Source of the DNA: Pseudomonadota bacterium
GTDB taxonomy: Bacteria > Pseudomonadota > Gammaproteobacteria > Burkholderiales > Burkholderiaceae_C
NCBI GenBank assembly: GCA_023435325.1
Contig: JAEYRT010000203.1
Coordinates: forward strand, 1-8,555
Length of the DNA: 8,555 nt
Direction of reading: 5' to 3'
Made by a program: the position numbers and the translations under genes. Positions 1 through 6,256 of this stretch are shown one piece after another (positions within the stretch are counted from its first letter, which is position 1; every line of letters begins with the position of its first letter). Below the pieces are notes generated by a model. That model was not told the origin of the DNA and did no database searches. It was given only the letters and a program-made list of their open reading frames with translations.

Positions 1-1
1 A

Positions 2-340
2 GTCAAGGCAGCAGAGGCCAAAGCCAAGGCAGAAGCCGAAGCCCGGGCCAAAGCCGCTGCTGCTGCAGCGGCCGCCAGTGCCTCTGCGCCTGCGGCCAAC
101 GATGGCTTTAACTACTTTGTGCAGGCAGGTGCCTTCCGCTCCAAAACGGAGGCAGATGCACAGCGTGCCAAGCTGGCCATGCTGGGATGGGAGGCGCGCA
201 TCAGCGAGCGTGAACAGAATGGCCGTACGGTCTTCCGTGTGCGCGTAGGCCCTTTTGCCAAGCGCGGAGATGCCGAACAGCTCAAGCAACGGCTGGATGC
301 TGCCGGTGTGGACTCGGCACTGGTACGCGTGCAGCAATGA
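2..340 (+). CDS. SPOR-domain protein, 3' part only
   Basis: This is the C-terminal 112 residues of a protein whose start lies before the window. The first ~35 visible residues are a low-complexity run of Ala with alternating Lys/Glu (AEAKAKAEAEARAKAAA style). This is typical of the flexible or helical linker between an inner-membrane anchor and a periplasmic domain. From about residue 39 (NYFVQAGAF) to the end there is a complete SPOR domain: VQAGAF strand, helix with KTEADAQRAKLAMLG, RVRVGPF strand, then the second helix ending SALVRV. SPOR domains bind denuded septal peptidoglycan, so a role at the division site or cell wall is likely. The exact protein (FtsN-like, DedD-like or other) cannot be named. 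dsbA follows 55 bases after the stop, and this pairing is recalled from Comamonadaceae, often behind argS. In-frame GTG at 119 would start inside the SPOR strand and is not a credible start. Confidence 0.88.
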   Translation, partial: VKAAEAKAKAEAEARAKAAAAAAAASASAPAANDGFNYFVQAGAFRSKTEADAQRAKLAMLGWEARISEREQNGRTVFRVRVGPFAKRGDAEQLKQRLDAAGVDSALVRVQQ

Positions 341-381
341 ACTTTTTGAGCCGCGCAGGCTCTGACATCCCGTATCTCGAT

Positions 382-387
382 AAGGAG
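382..387 (+). promoter_or_regulatory. Shine-Dalgarno site of dsbA
   Basis: AAGGAG, 8 bases before ATG 396. It decides the start in favour of ATG 396 over the adjacent TTG at 393. Confidence 0.8.
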
Positions 388-395
388 CACATTTG

Positions 396-1043
396 ATGCA
401 ACGCCGTCAGTTCTCGTTGGCCGCAGCGACAGCTGCCACTTCCATGGCTTTGGGCACTTCCTCTGTGTGGGCGCAAGCTGCTGCATTTCAGGAAGGCAAG
501 GAATATCTGCGCCTGTCCAAGCCTGCTGCGACTGAAGCGCCTGCGGGCAAGGTCGAGGTGGTCGAATTCTTCTGGTACAGCTGCCCCCATTGCAATGCGT
601 TTGAACCTGCATTTGCGGCCTGGAAGCAAAAAGCGCCAGACAACGTGGTGGTGCGCCGCGTGCCTGTGGCCTTCAATGCCAGCTTTGTGCCTCAGCAGAA
701 ACTCTACTATGCGCTGCAGGCCATGGACAATTTCGAAGCCATGCACGTGAAGGTGTTCCATGCCATCCATGTGGAACGCAACAAGCTTGCCAAGGATGAA
801 GACATCTTCAACTGGGTGGCCAAGCAAGGTGTGGATGTAGAGAAATTCAAGGCTGCTTACAACTCTTTCAACGTCTCCAGCCAGGTGCGCAAGGCGACGC
901 AGCTGCAACAGGCCTATGACGTAGAAGGCGTGCCTTCCATGGGTGTGGCAGGCCGCTATTACACCGATGGCCCTCGCGCCGGCAGCATGCAAAATGTTTT
1001 GCGTGTGGTGGAACATCTGGTGGAGGTCAGCCGGAAGGCCTGA
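396..1043 (+). CDS. dsbA: Thiol:disulfide interchange protein DsbA
   Basis: Periplasmic oxidase of the thioredoxin superfamily that puts disulfide bonds into exported proteins and is normally reoxidised by DsbB (not in the window). The 215-residue protein has an N-terminal signal of about 27 residues, with cleavage plausible near VWA/QA. It is followed by the strand VEVVEFFWYSCPHC with catalytic C63-P-H-C66. The helical insertion comes next, and the cis-proline loop is EGVPSM (P180). Length fits the DsbA family (about 190-220). ATG 396 is preferred over an in-frame TTG at 393, because AAGGAG at 382-387 sits 8 bases before the ATG and only 5 before the TTG. The signal begins MQRRQFSL, a twin-arginine-like motif, unlike the classical Sec/SRP signal of E. 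coli DsbA. The gene is probably co-transcribed with the SPOR gene and ends at the terminator 1084-1108. Confidence 0.96.
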   Translation: MQRRQFSLAAATAATSMALGTSSVWAQAAAFQEGKEYLRLSKPAATEAPAGKVEVVEFFWYSCPHCNAFEPAFAAWKQKAPDNVVVRRVPVAFNASFVPQQKLYYALQAMDNFEAMHVKVFHAIHVERNKLAKDEDIFNWVAKQGVDVEKFKAAYNSFNVSSQVRKATQLQQAYDVEGVPSMGVAGRYYTDGPRAGSMQNVLRVVEHLVEVSRKA

Positions 1044-1083
1044 TCCGGATGCAAAGGCTCACTCCAAGCCTTTCCTCTGTACG

Positions 1084-1108
1084 AAAGCCCGCTTTATGCG
1101 GGCTTTTT
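1084..1108 (+). terminator. Rho-independent terminator after dsbA
   Basis: A perfect 9-bp stem (AAAGCCCGC 1084-1092 with GCGGGCTTT 1098-1106) has a 5-base TTTAT loop and runs into five T residues at 1104-1108. It lies 40 bases after the dsbA stop and separates the dsbA transcript from lptA. It also argues against any lptA start before 1108. Confidence 0.9.
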
Positions 1109-1131
1109 CGTGTCAAACCGGGTAGGCTGAC

Positions 1132-1137
1132 TACAAT
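1132..1137 (+). promoter_or_regulatory. Possible -10 element of an lptA promoter
   Basis: TACAAT lies just after the dsbA terminator and 25 bases before the chosen lptA ATG. Five of six bases match the sigma-70 -10 consensus. No good -35 hexamer is visible at 16-18 bases (CGTGTC at 1109-1114 is poor). A start near 1144 would give a leader of roughly 20 bases. The support is position plus the hexamer only. No sigma-E-like element, as known upstream of lptA in E. coli, was recognised. Confidence 0.4.
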
Positions 1138-1162
1138 GTGTCGCAAGAAACGTGCCCTGCTC

Positions 1163-1798
1163 ATGACCACCAAACTCATCACCTGCCTCTTGTTGACAGC
1201 GCTGGCTGGCGCTGCTGGCGTTGCCCATGCCGAGCGTGCGGACCGCGATAAACCCATGAATATCGAGGCGGATGCACTGCGCCACGATGAACTCAAGCAG
1301 ACCAGCGTGTTCTCCGGCAACGTGGTGATGACCAAGGGCTCCATCGTGTTGCGCGGCGCGCAGCTGGAGGTGCGCCAGGACGCCGAAGGCTACCAATACG
1401 GCGTGGTGCACGCAGAGCCCGGCAAACGCGCCTACTTTCGCCAAAAGCGCGATACGGCACCCAATGCGCCCGACGAGTACGTAGAGGGCGAGGGCGAGAT
1501 CATTGAATACAACGGCAAGACCGATGATGTGAAGCTGATCCGTCGCGGGCAATTGCGTCGCTATACAGGCGGCAAGCTCAGCGATGACATCATGGGCAGT
1601 GTCATCACGTATAACAACCTGACCGACGTGTTTACGGTCGACGGTGAAAAGCGCAGCAATCAGCCATCTTCGGCGCCAGCCGGTTCGGGAGGGCGGGTGC
1701 GCGCCATCCTGGCACCCAAGACCACACCTGGCAGCGCTGCTCCTGCACCAGCCCAGCCCTTGCAACCCTCTAGCGATCTGAATTTGCAAGGGCAATAA
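1163..1798 (+). CDS. lptA: LPS transport periplasmic protein LptA
   Basis: LptA forms the beta-jellyroll bridge that carries lipopolysaccharide across the periplasm from LptBFGC to LptDE. The 211-residue reading has a signal peptide of about 23 residues (MTTKLITCLLL, then cleavage after AHA). The OstA-like domain follows, from KPMNIEADALRHDE (30-43) through SVFSGNVVMTKGS, LRGAQLEV and VEGEGEIIEYNG to about residue 165. The tail (166-211) is rich in Pro, Ala and Ser and is probably disordered. The start is uncertain: in-frame ATGs stand at 1136 and 1163, and neither has a strong Shine-Dalgarno. ATG 1163 is chosen because the likely -10 element (1132-1137) overlaps ATG 1136 and because it gives a compact signal peptide. 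An open frame back to 1049 runs through the dsbA terminator and is rejected. lptB follows 4 bases after the stop. No lptC lies directly upstream, where it is often found. Confidence 0.93.
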   Translation: MTTKLITCLLLTALAGAAGVAHAERADRDKPMNIEADALRHDELKQTSVFSGNVVMTKGSIVLRGAQLEVRQDAEGYQYGVVHAEPGKRAYFRQKRDTAPNAPDEYVEGEGEIIEYNGKTDDVKLIRRGQLRRYTGGKLSDDIMGSVITYNNLTDVFTVDGEKRSNQPSSAPAGSGGRVRAILAPKTTPGSAAPAPAQPLQPSSDLNLQGQ

Positions 1799-1802
1799 AA
1801 CC

Positions 1803-2573
1803 ATGGCACAGAACACCCCGGACACCAGCGCCACCAGCAAGCTGGAAGCGCGCAATCTTGCGAAGTCCTATGGCAGTCGCAAGGTGGTGAAAGACGTGTC
1901 CATGACCGTACAAAAGGGCGAAGTCGTCGGACTGCTCGGCCCCAATGGCGCAGGCAAGACCACGTCCTTTTACATGATCGTCGGTCTGGTGCGCAGCGAT
2001 GGCGGCAATGTGTTCATTGACGGTCATCCCGTGGGCAATATGCCGATTCACCAGCGTTCACGCCTGGGGTTGTCCTATCTGCCGCAAGAGGCGTCGATCT
2101 TTCGCAAGCTGAACGTTGAGGACAATGTGCGTGCCGTGCTGGAGCTGCAGAAAGATGCAGCGGGCAAGCCTCTGTCCAAGGATGAGATCGAGCGGCAACT
2201 GACTGGGCTGCTACAGGAGTTGCGCGTAGAGCATCTGCGCAAGTCCCCGTCGCTGGCGCTGTCCGGCGGAGAGCGTCGCCGCGTGGAAATTGCACGCGCC
2301 CTGGCCACCCATCCGCGGTTCATCCTTCTGGATGAACCGTTTGCGGGCATCGACCCGATTGCCGTGATCGAAATCCAGCGCATCATCGGCTTTCTCAAGG
2401 AGCGTGGCATCGGCGTGCTCATCACGGATCACAACGTGCGCGAAACACTGGGTATTTGTGACCACGCGTTCATCATCAGCGATGGCACTGTGCTGGCGCA
2501 GGGGACCCCTCAGGAGATCGTCGAGAACCCGGATGTGCGCCGGGTCTATCTCGGTGAAAACTTCAGGATGTAA
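1803..2573 (+). CDS. lptB: LPS export ABC transporter ATPase LptB
   Basis: Cytoplasmic ATPase that drives LptFG to extract LPS from the inner membrane. All ABC motifs are present in 256 residues: Walker A GPNGAGKT (46-53), Q-loop YLPQEASIF (Q95), signature LSGGE (153-157), Walker B ILLDEP with catalytic E178, and switch His H210 in LITDHNVRETL. The C-terminus VYLGENFRM is characteristic of LptB. Length is slightly above E. coli LptB (241), mostly from a short N-terminal extension. ATG 1803 is 4 bases after lptA and has AAGGG at 1788-1792 about 10 bases upstream, so lptA and lptB are almost certainly one transcript. The sequence immediately after its stop codon is complementary to the ribosome-binding site of rpoN. 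Confidence 0.97.
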   Translation: MAQNTPDTSATSKLEARNLAKSYGSRKVVKDVSMTVQKGEVVGLLGPNGAGKTTSFYMIVGLVRSDGGNVFIDGHPVGNMPIHQRSRLGLSYLPQEASIFRKLNVEDNVRAVLELQKDAAGKPLSKDEIERQLTGLLQELRVEHLRKSPSLALSGGERRRVEIARALATHPRFILLDEPFAGIDPIAVIEIQRIIGFLKERGIGVLITDHNVRETLGICDHAFIISDGTVLAQGTPQEIVENPDVRRVYLGENFRM

Positions 2574-2629
2574 CCCCTTCCATGCTTGCATAAACGAACA
2601 ACAACAAAGGTCAGAGAGAAGGGGAGTTA
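2571..2629 (+). promoter_or_regulatory. Inverted repeat that can sequester the rpoN ribosome-binding site
   Basis: The rpoN Shine-Dalgarno is AAGGGGAG at 2619-2626, 6 bases before the TTG start at 2633. GAAGGGG (2618-2624) is the exact reverse complement of CCCCTTC (2574-2580), which directly follows the lptB stop codon (TAA 2571-2573). In an alternative register, TAACCCCTTC (2571-2580) pairs with GAAGGG (2618-2623) and GTTA (2626-2629), leaving GA bulged. The 37-base loop is A-rich and looks unstructured. The inference is that the free mRNA hides the ribosome site, and that a ribosome terminating on lptB covers the 5' arm and exposes it. That would couple rpoN translation to lptB. Pairing is visible directly; function is not tested. 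Confidence 0.6.
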
Positions 2630-2632
2630 GCG

Positions 2633-4216
2633 TTGAAGCCAGGTTTATCACTACGGGTCTCACAACATTTGGCGTTGACGCCCCAACTCCAGCAATCCAT
2701 TCGTTTGCTGCAGCTGTCCACGCTGGAGCTGTCGCAGGAAGTCGAGCAGATGCTCGACGAAAATCCATTTCTAGAAATGGCGACGGAAGAGGCCGTACGC
2801 GAAGACTTTGGTTTGGAGCGTGCAGATACACCCGCCGAAGGCGATCCATATGGCGCTGAAGATGGTCAGTTCTCCAGCGCTGACAACGCAAGCCTGGCAA
2901 GCGCTGAAGGCCAGAAAGATCAAGATTTCTCAAGTGTTGAATCTGATCTGCCCCATGACTGGGAGGGGGATGGCAGCGTCGATATGTCGACATATGACGA
3001 TGCCGAATGGGGCGGGGAGGCCCCGGCACGTGGCAGCCGCAGCGATGACGAGGATGCGCCCTCTGCGCTGGAGCTGGCCGGGGTGCACGAATCGTTGACA
3101 GACTTTTTGCATCGACAGGCGCTTTCGCTGCGTTTGTCGGAAGTGGATCGTTGTGCGCTGCGGTTTCTGATTGAAAACCTCAACGACGACGGCTATCTGG
3201 AAGACTCGCTCGAAGCACTGGCTGTCGGTTTGGCAGGTACCGAGGATCTCGAGCAGCTGGAAGAACTGGTGCACCGATTTACGGTGGCATTGCGGCTGCT
3301 GCAGTCCTTGGAGCCCGTGGGCGTGGGCGCCCGTGATTTGTCCGAATGTCTGCGCTTGCAGCTGCTGTATTTGCAGCAGCAGGAACAGGGCAGCGAACTG
3401 CTGGAAGTGGCCTTGCAGCTGTGTCAGCAGCCTTTGGAGATGCTGGCACGCCGCGACGTGCGCAAGCTCATGCAGGCTTGCGGGCTTCCCGAAGCCAAGG
3501 TGCGTGCAGCCCTGGGGGTGATCGCGCGCCTGGAGCCCAAGCCGGGACGGCGTTTTGCCGATGTGGAGCGCCATGTCGTCGTGCCCGATGTGATCGTGAA
3601 AAAAACGGCGCGCAAAGGGGCGGATGGCCAGGCGCAGTTCAGCGTGCAGCTCAACGCCGACGTCATGCCGCGCTTGCGTGTCCATGAGATTTATGCCGGT
3701 GCTTTGCGCGGGCACAAAGGGGCCGAAGGGCATGCCGGCCTGCAGCAGCGTCTGCAGGAGGCACGCTGGTTCATCAAGAACGTGCAGCAGCGCTTTGACA
3801 CCATCTTGCGCGTGTCCAAAGCCATTGTGGACCGGCAGAAGAACTTCTTCATCCATGGCGAGCTGGCCATGCGCCCTCTGGTGCTGCGCGATATTGCTGA
3901 TGAATTGGGGCTGCACGAGTCCACCATCAGCCGCGTCACCACGGCCAAGTACATGTCCACGCCGCACGGAACGTATGAACTCAAGTTTTTCTTTGGTTCA
4001 GGTCTGGGGACGGAAACGGGAAGCAATGCTTCGAGTACGGCGGTACGGGCGCTGATCAAGCAGTTCGTGGCTGCTGAAAATGCGAAGAAACCGTTGTCTG
4101 ACAGCCAAATAGCCGAAATGCTCAAGGAGCAGGGTATTGAGTGTGCACGCCGGACGGTGGCCAAGTACCGGGAGGCGCTCAAAATCGCCCCGGCCAATTT
4201 GCGCAAAGCGCTGTAA
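2633..4216 (+). CDS. rpoN: RNA polymerase sigma-54 factor RpoN
   Basis: Alternative sigma factor that recognises -24/-12 promoters and needs an AAA+ activator to melt DNA. The 527-residue protein shows the expected order. Region I is Gln/Leu-rich (MKPGLSLRVSQHLALTPQLQ onward, 1-48), the activator-contact segment. An acidic region II (about 50-145) has roughly one third Asp/Glu. A core-binding domain (about 148-330) precedes the DNA-binding part with a helix-turn-helix (LVLRDIADELGLHESTISRV, 416-435). The RpoN box ARRTVAKYRE sits at 505-514. It is about 50 residues longer than the E. coli protein (477), mainly in region II. The start is TTG 2633, fixed by AAGGGGAG 6 bases upstream and by the canonical N-terminus. 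It follows lptB by 59 bases. The hpf/ptsN genes that commonly follow rpoN in proteobacteria are not here. Confidence 0.97.
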   Translation: MKPGLSLRVSQHLALTPQLQQSIRLLQLSTLELSQEVEQMLDENPFLEMATEEAVREDFGLERADTPAEGDPYGAEDGQFSSADNASLASAEGQKDQDFSSVESDLPHDWEGDGSVDMSTYDDAEWGGEAPARGSRSDDEDAPSALELAGVHESLTDFLHRQALSLRLSEVDRCALRFLIENLNDDGYLEDSLEALAVGLAGTEDLEQLEELVHRFTVALRLLQSLEPVGVGARDLSECLRLQLLYLQQQEQGSELLEVALQLCQQPLEMLARRDVRKLMQACGLPEAKVRAALGVIARLEPKPGRRFADVERHVVVPDVIVKKTARKGADGQAQFSVQLNADVMPRLRVHEIYAGALRGHKGAEGHAGLQQRLQEARWFIKNVQQRFDTILRVSKAIVDRQKNFFIHGELAMRPLVLRDIADELGLHESTISRVTTAKYMSTPHGTYELKFFFGSGLGTETGSNASSTAVRALIKQFVAAENAKKPLSDSQIAEMLKEQGIECARRTVAKYREALKIAPANLRKAL

Positions 4217-4326
4217 CCATGCCCTGACTGCGCAGTGATCCGCAGCCCCGCGTGCATGGCTTATGCCCATGCGATGCGGTTGACGGGCATGCGCTTTTAA
4301 AATCCAAGGATTGCTTCCTTCTTAAC

Positions 4327-4353
4327 AAACGCAGCTTGCCAAGCTGCGTTTTT
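4327..4353 (+). terminator. Rho-independent terminator of the lptA-lptB-rpoN unit
   Basis: An 11-bp perfect stem (4327-4337 with 4341-4351; core ACGCAGCTT / AAGCTGCGT) has a 3-base GCC loop and ends in five T residues at 4349-4353. It lies 110 bases after the rpoN stop and 68 bases before the next start, so the methyltransferase gene probably has its own promoter. The stretch 4217-4326 ahead of it contains no gene that I can support. Confidence 0.9.
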
Positions 4354-4364
4354 GCTTTCAGCGG

Positions 4365-4400
4365 GAGTCAACCAGCGGCCGCACAAGGGCTGGGTGACTC
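4365..4400 (+). repeat. 12-bp imperfect inverted repeat upstream of the methyltransferase gene
   Basis: GAGTCAACCAGC (4365-4376) and GCTGGGTGACTC (4389-4400) pair over 12 positions with one internal A-G mismatch and a 12-base loop. No T tract follows, so it is not a terminator. It stands between the upstream terminator and ATG 4422. It could be an operator, or an RNA hairpin if transcription starts before it. TATGCT at 4404-4409, directly after it, is a weak -10 candidate. A start some 7 bases on would leave a transcript that is almost leaderless. Confidence 0.5.
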
Positions 4401-4421
4401 GCGTATGCTTGGCCTCCTGCT

Positions 4422-5705
4422 ATGAATCAACTGCATCTGTTTCTACCCTGCGCCGCTGGCGTCGAGGGCTATCTGGCCGACGAAGTGCGCGCCATCACCG
4501 GCGTGGGCAATGACGATGTGCTCACTGGCCGTGGTGGTGTCATGGTGCGCGGCATGTGGCGCGATGCCATGCTGCTCAACCTCCACAGCCGCCTGGCGCA
4601 GCGTGTGCTGGTGGAGCTGTCGTACACCGAATACCGCAGCGAGAACGACCTGTACCGCGCGGCCAGCGAAGTGGCATGGGAGATCTGGTTCACGCCCAAA
4701 GAGACTTTCAAGATCGAAGTGACGGCCCAGCACAGTCCGCTGACCAGCCTGAACTTTGCCGCCCTGCGTGTGAAAGACGCGATTGCCGACCGCTTCCGTG
4801 CCAAGCGCAATGGCGTGCGTCCCAGCGTGGAAACACACCGCCCCGACGTGCGCGTGCACATGCACCTGACCACGGACACCTGCACGCTGTACATCGATAC
4901 CTCGGGTGAAGCACTGTTCAAGCGCGGCTGGCGCGAAGACAAGGGGGACGCGCCGCTGAAGGAAACCCTGGCGGCCGCCATGATTGCCGCCACCGGCTGG
5001 GACCCGCACGGCCCCAACCCCCAACCGTTGTACGACCCCTGCTGCGGTTCGGGCACGGTGGTGATCGAAGCCGCGCAAATCGCGCGCAAGATTCCCGCAG
5101 GCATCTTGCGCAGCTTTGCATTTGAAAAATTGGTGCCTTTCCAGCGCCATGTGTGGGAAGCCATTCTGGATGAGGCCGAATCCAAGATCCTGGACGAAAG
5201 CCCGGTGCCGATTTTTGGCTCTGACGTATCGCACCGCATGGTGGACTTTGCCCAGCGCAATGCCGAACGCGCCGGTGTGGCGGAGACCGTGCAACTGCGC
5301 GGCGGGGATGCGCTGCAGCGTATGCCGCCTTGCGAGCAACCCGGCATGATGTTGCTCAACCCTCCCTACGGCGAGCGTATTGCTGCAGCCGGTAGCTTTG
5401 GCCGCAACGCCGCCGAGCGCATGGGTGTGCTGGAACGTGCTGGCCGCGAAACCGCACAGACCGAAGACGGTGGCGAGTTCTTCAGCCAGTTGGCCAGCCA
5501 CTGGAAGAAAAATTACAGCGGTTGGAGCGGCTGGATGCTCACGCCCGATCTGAAGCTGCCTGGCAAGATGCGCCTCAAGGAGTCGCGCCGCACACCGATG
5601 TGGAACGGCCCCATCGAGTGTCGCCTGTTCCGCTTCGACATGATCAGGGGCGCAGTCAAGCCCCGTAAGGATGAGAGCGCCCAGCGCCCTGTTGACGAGG
5701 CCTAA
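4422..5705 (+). CDS. rlmL: RlmL-type THUMP/SAM 23S rRNA guanine-N2 methyltransferase
   Basis: Predicted SAM-dependent RNA methyltransferase. In E. coli the homologous N-terminal half of RlmL makes m2G2445 of 23S rRNA, and here that half stands alone without the RlmK domain. The 427 residues start MNQLHLFLPCAAGVEGYLADE, a good family N-terminus. A THUMP RNA-binding domain follows (about 45-155), then FKRGWR (166-171) and APLKETLAAAMI. The Rossmann methyltransferase domain has motif I DPCCGSGT (205-212), the acidic loop FGSD (265-268) and the catalytic NPPYGER (313-319). A less conserved stretch (about 320-352) separates it from the last strands. ATG 4422 has no recognisable Shine-Dalgarno; the bases before it are pyrimidine-rich (GCCTCCTGCT). 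The PIN gene begins 3 bases after the stop. The substrate position is inferred from the family. Confidence 0.92.
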   Translation: MNQLHLFLPCAAGVEGYLADEVRAITGVGNDDVLTGRGGVMVRGMWRDAMLLNLHSRLAQRVLVELSYTEYRSENDLYRAASEVAWEIWFTPKETFKIEVTAQHSPLTSLNFAALRVKDAIADRFRAKRNGVRPSVETHRPDVRVHMHLTTDTCTLYIDTSGEALFKRGWREDKGDAPLKETLAAAMIAATGWDPHGPNPQPLYDPCCGSGTVVIEAAQIARKIPAGILRSFAFEKLVPFQRHVWEAILDEAESKILDESPVPIFGSDVSHRMVDFAQRNAERAGVAETVQLRGGDALQRMPPCEQPGMMLLNPPYGERIAAAGSFGRNAAERMGVLERAGRETAQTEDGGEFFSQLASHWKKNYSGWSGWMLTPDLKLPGKMRLKESRRTPMWNGPIECRLFRFDMIRGAVKPRKDESAQRPVDEA

Positions 5706-5708
5706 GCC

Positions 5709-6203
5709 ATGAAAATCGTGTTGAAGTGGCCTGCTTGCAATGCAGGCTACAACGGGCCTATGCCACGCCCCATGGTGCTGGACACCAATGTCGTGCTGGA
5801 CATGCTGATCTTTGACGACCCGCACATCCCGCCCATCCGTGAACTGGTCGCCAAGGGCGAAGTGCGCTGGATTGCCGATCAAACCCAGCGCATTGAGCTT
5901 GAGCGCGTGCTGCACTACAGCCAGATTGCACCGCGGGTGGCGTTCTATGGCAAGACGCCCGAAGGCGTGATGGCTGCATTTGATGCAGCGGTGGAATATG
6001 TGGCGGAAGCGTCCAAAATCCGCTTCACCTGCACCGACCCCGATGACCAGCACTTTCTGGATCTGGCCAGCCAGCACCAGGCCTTGCTGGTCAGCAAGGA
6101 CAAGGCCGTGCTCAAGCAGCGCAAGCGCGTGGCGCAGAACTATGGTGCAACCGTGGGCAATATCTTGTTGCTGGAAACAGCCCCGGAAGCTGCAGTGGCT
6201 TAA
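5709..6203 (+). CDS. PIN-domain putative ribonuclease (COG1569-like toxin family)
   Basis: PIN domains are Mg-dependent RNases, and this subgroup is usually annotated as the toxin component of a PIN-family toxin-antitoxin system. The acidic residues expected of the fold are visible in 164 residues: D25 in MVLDTNVVLDML, E63/E65 in QRIELERVL, D112/D113 in TDPDDQHFLDLA, and D131 in LLVSKDKAVL. ATG 5709 is chosen because GAGG at 5697-5700 lies 8 bases upstream and the gap to the methyltransferase is only 3 bases. An in-frame ATG at 5760 (residue 18) sits right before the PIN core and has no good ribosome site, so the first 17 residues are an uncertain extension. No small antitoxin-like gene flanks it. 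Co-transcription with an rRNA methyltransferase suggests a housekeeping RNA role as readily as a toxin. Target unknown. Confidence 0.85.
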   Translation: MKIVLKWPACNAGYNGPMPRPMVLDTNVVLDMLIFDDPHIPPIRELVAKGEVRWIADQTQRIELERVLHYSQIAPRVAFYGKTPEGVMAAFDAAVEYVAEASKIRFTCTDPDDQHFLDLASQHQALLVSKDKAVLKQRKRVAQNYGATVGNILLLETAPEAAVA

Positions 6204-6217
6204 TCAGTGCCAAACGG

Positions 6218-6256
6218 GCTGCGAGCGCTGGTGTAGCAAGCGTGAGCAGCTATAAC
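6218..6256 (+). promoter_or_regulatory. Hairpin/dyad with tandem G-A mismatches plus -10-like TATAAC before aroG
   Basis: GCTGC (6218-6222) pairs with GCAGC (6246-6250), and GCGCT (6225-6229) pairs with AGCGT (6239-6243, one G-T wobble). Between the two helices GA faces GA (6223-6224 against 6244-6245), the arrangement of a sheared tandem G-A pair. The loop is 9 bases. TATAAC (6251-6256), directly behind it, matches the -10 consensus at five of six bases but has no good -35. No T tract follows, so this is not a terminator. It may be an operator or leader structure for aroG; a small second dyad ACCAC/GTGGT follows at 6255-6269. Confidence 0.4.

Noticed and set aside
348..362. GAGCC/GGCTC hairpin after the SPOR gene as a terminator
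   Set aside because: The T tract (343-347) is before the stem rather than after it, and dsbA follows closely with a good ribosome site.
1049..1162. Upstream extension of the lptA reading frame to an ATG at 1049
   Set aside because: It would run through the dsbA terminator hairpin and the likely -10 element, and would put 38 residues ahead of a proper signal peptide.
2930..3967. A 345-codon open frame on the minus strand
   Set aside because: It lies opposite rpoN, has low-complexity His/Gln-rich composition and no recognisable motif.
4280..4303. TTGACG ... TAAAAT as a sigma-70 promoter
   Set aside because: The spacer is only 12 bases, far from 16-18. It is kept only as a low-interest note on a possible short transcript.
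4443..6077. A 544-codon open frame on the minus strand
   Set aside because: It is antisense to the well-supported methyltransferase and PIN genes. Its His/Arg/Ala-rich translation shows no domain, as expected from a GC-rich shadow frame.
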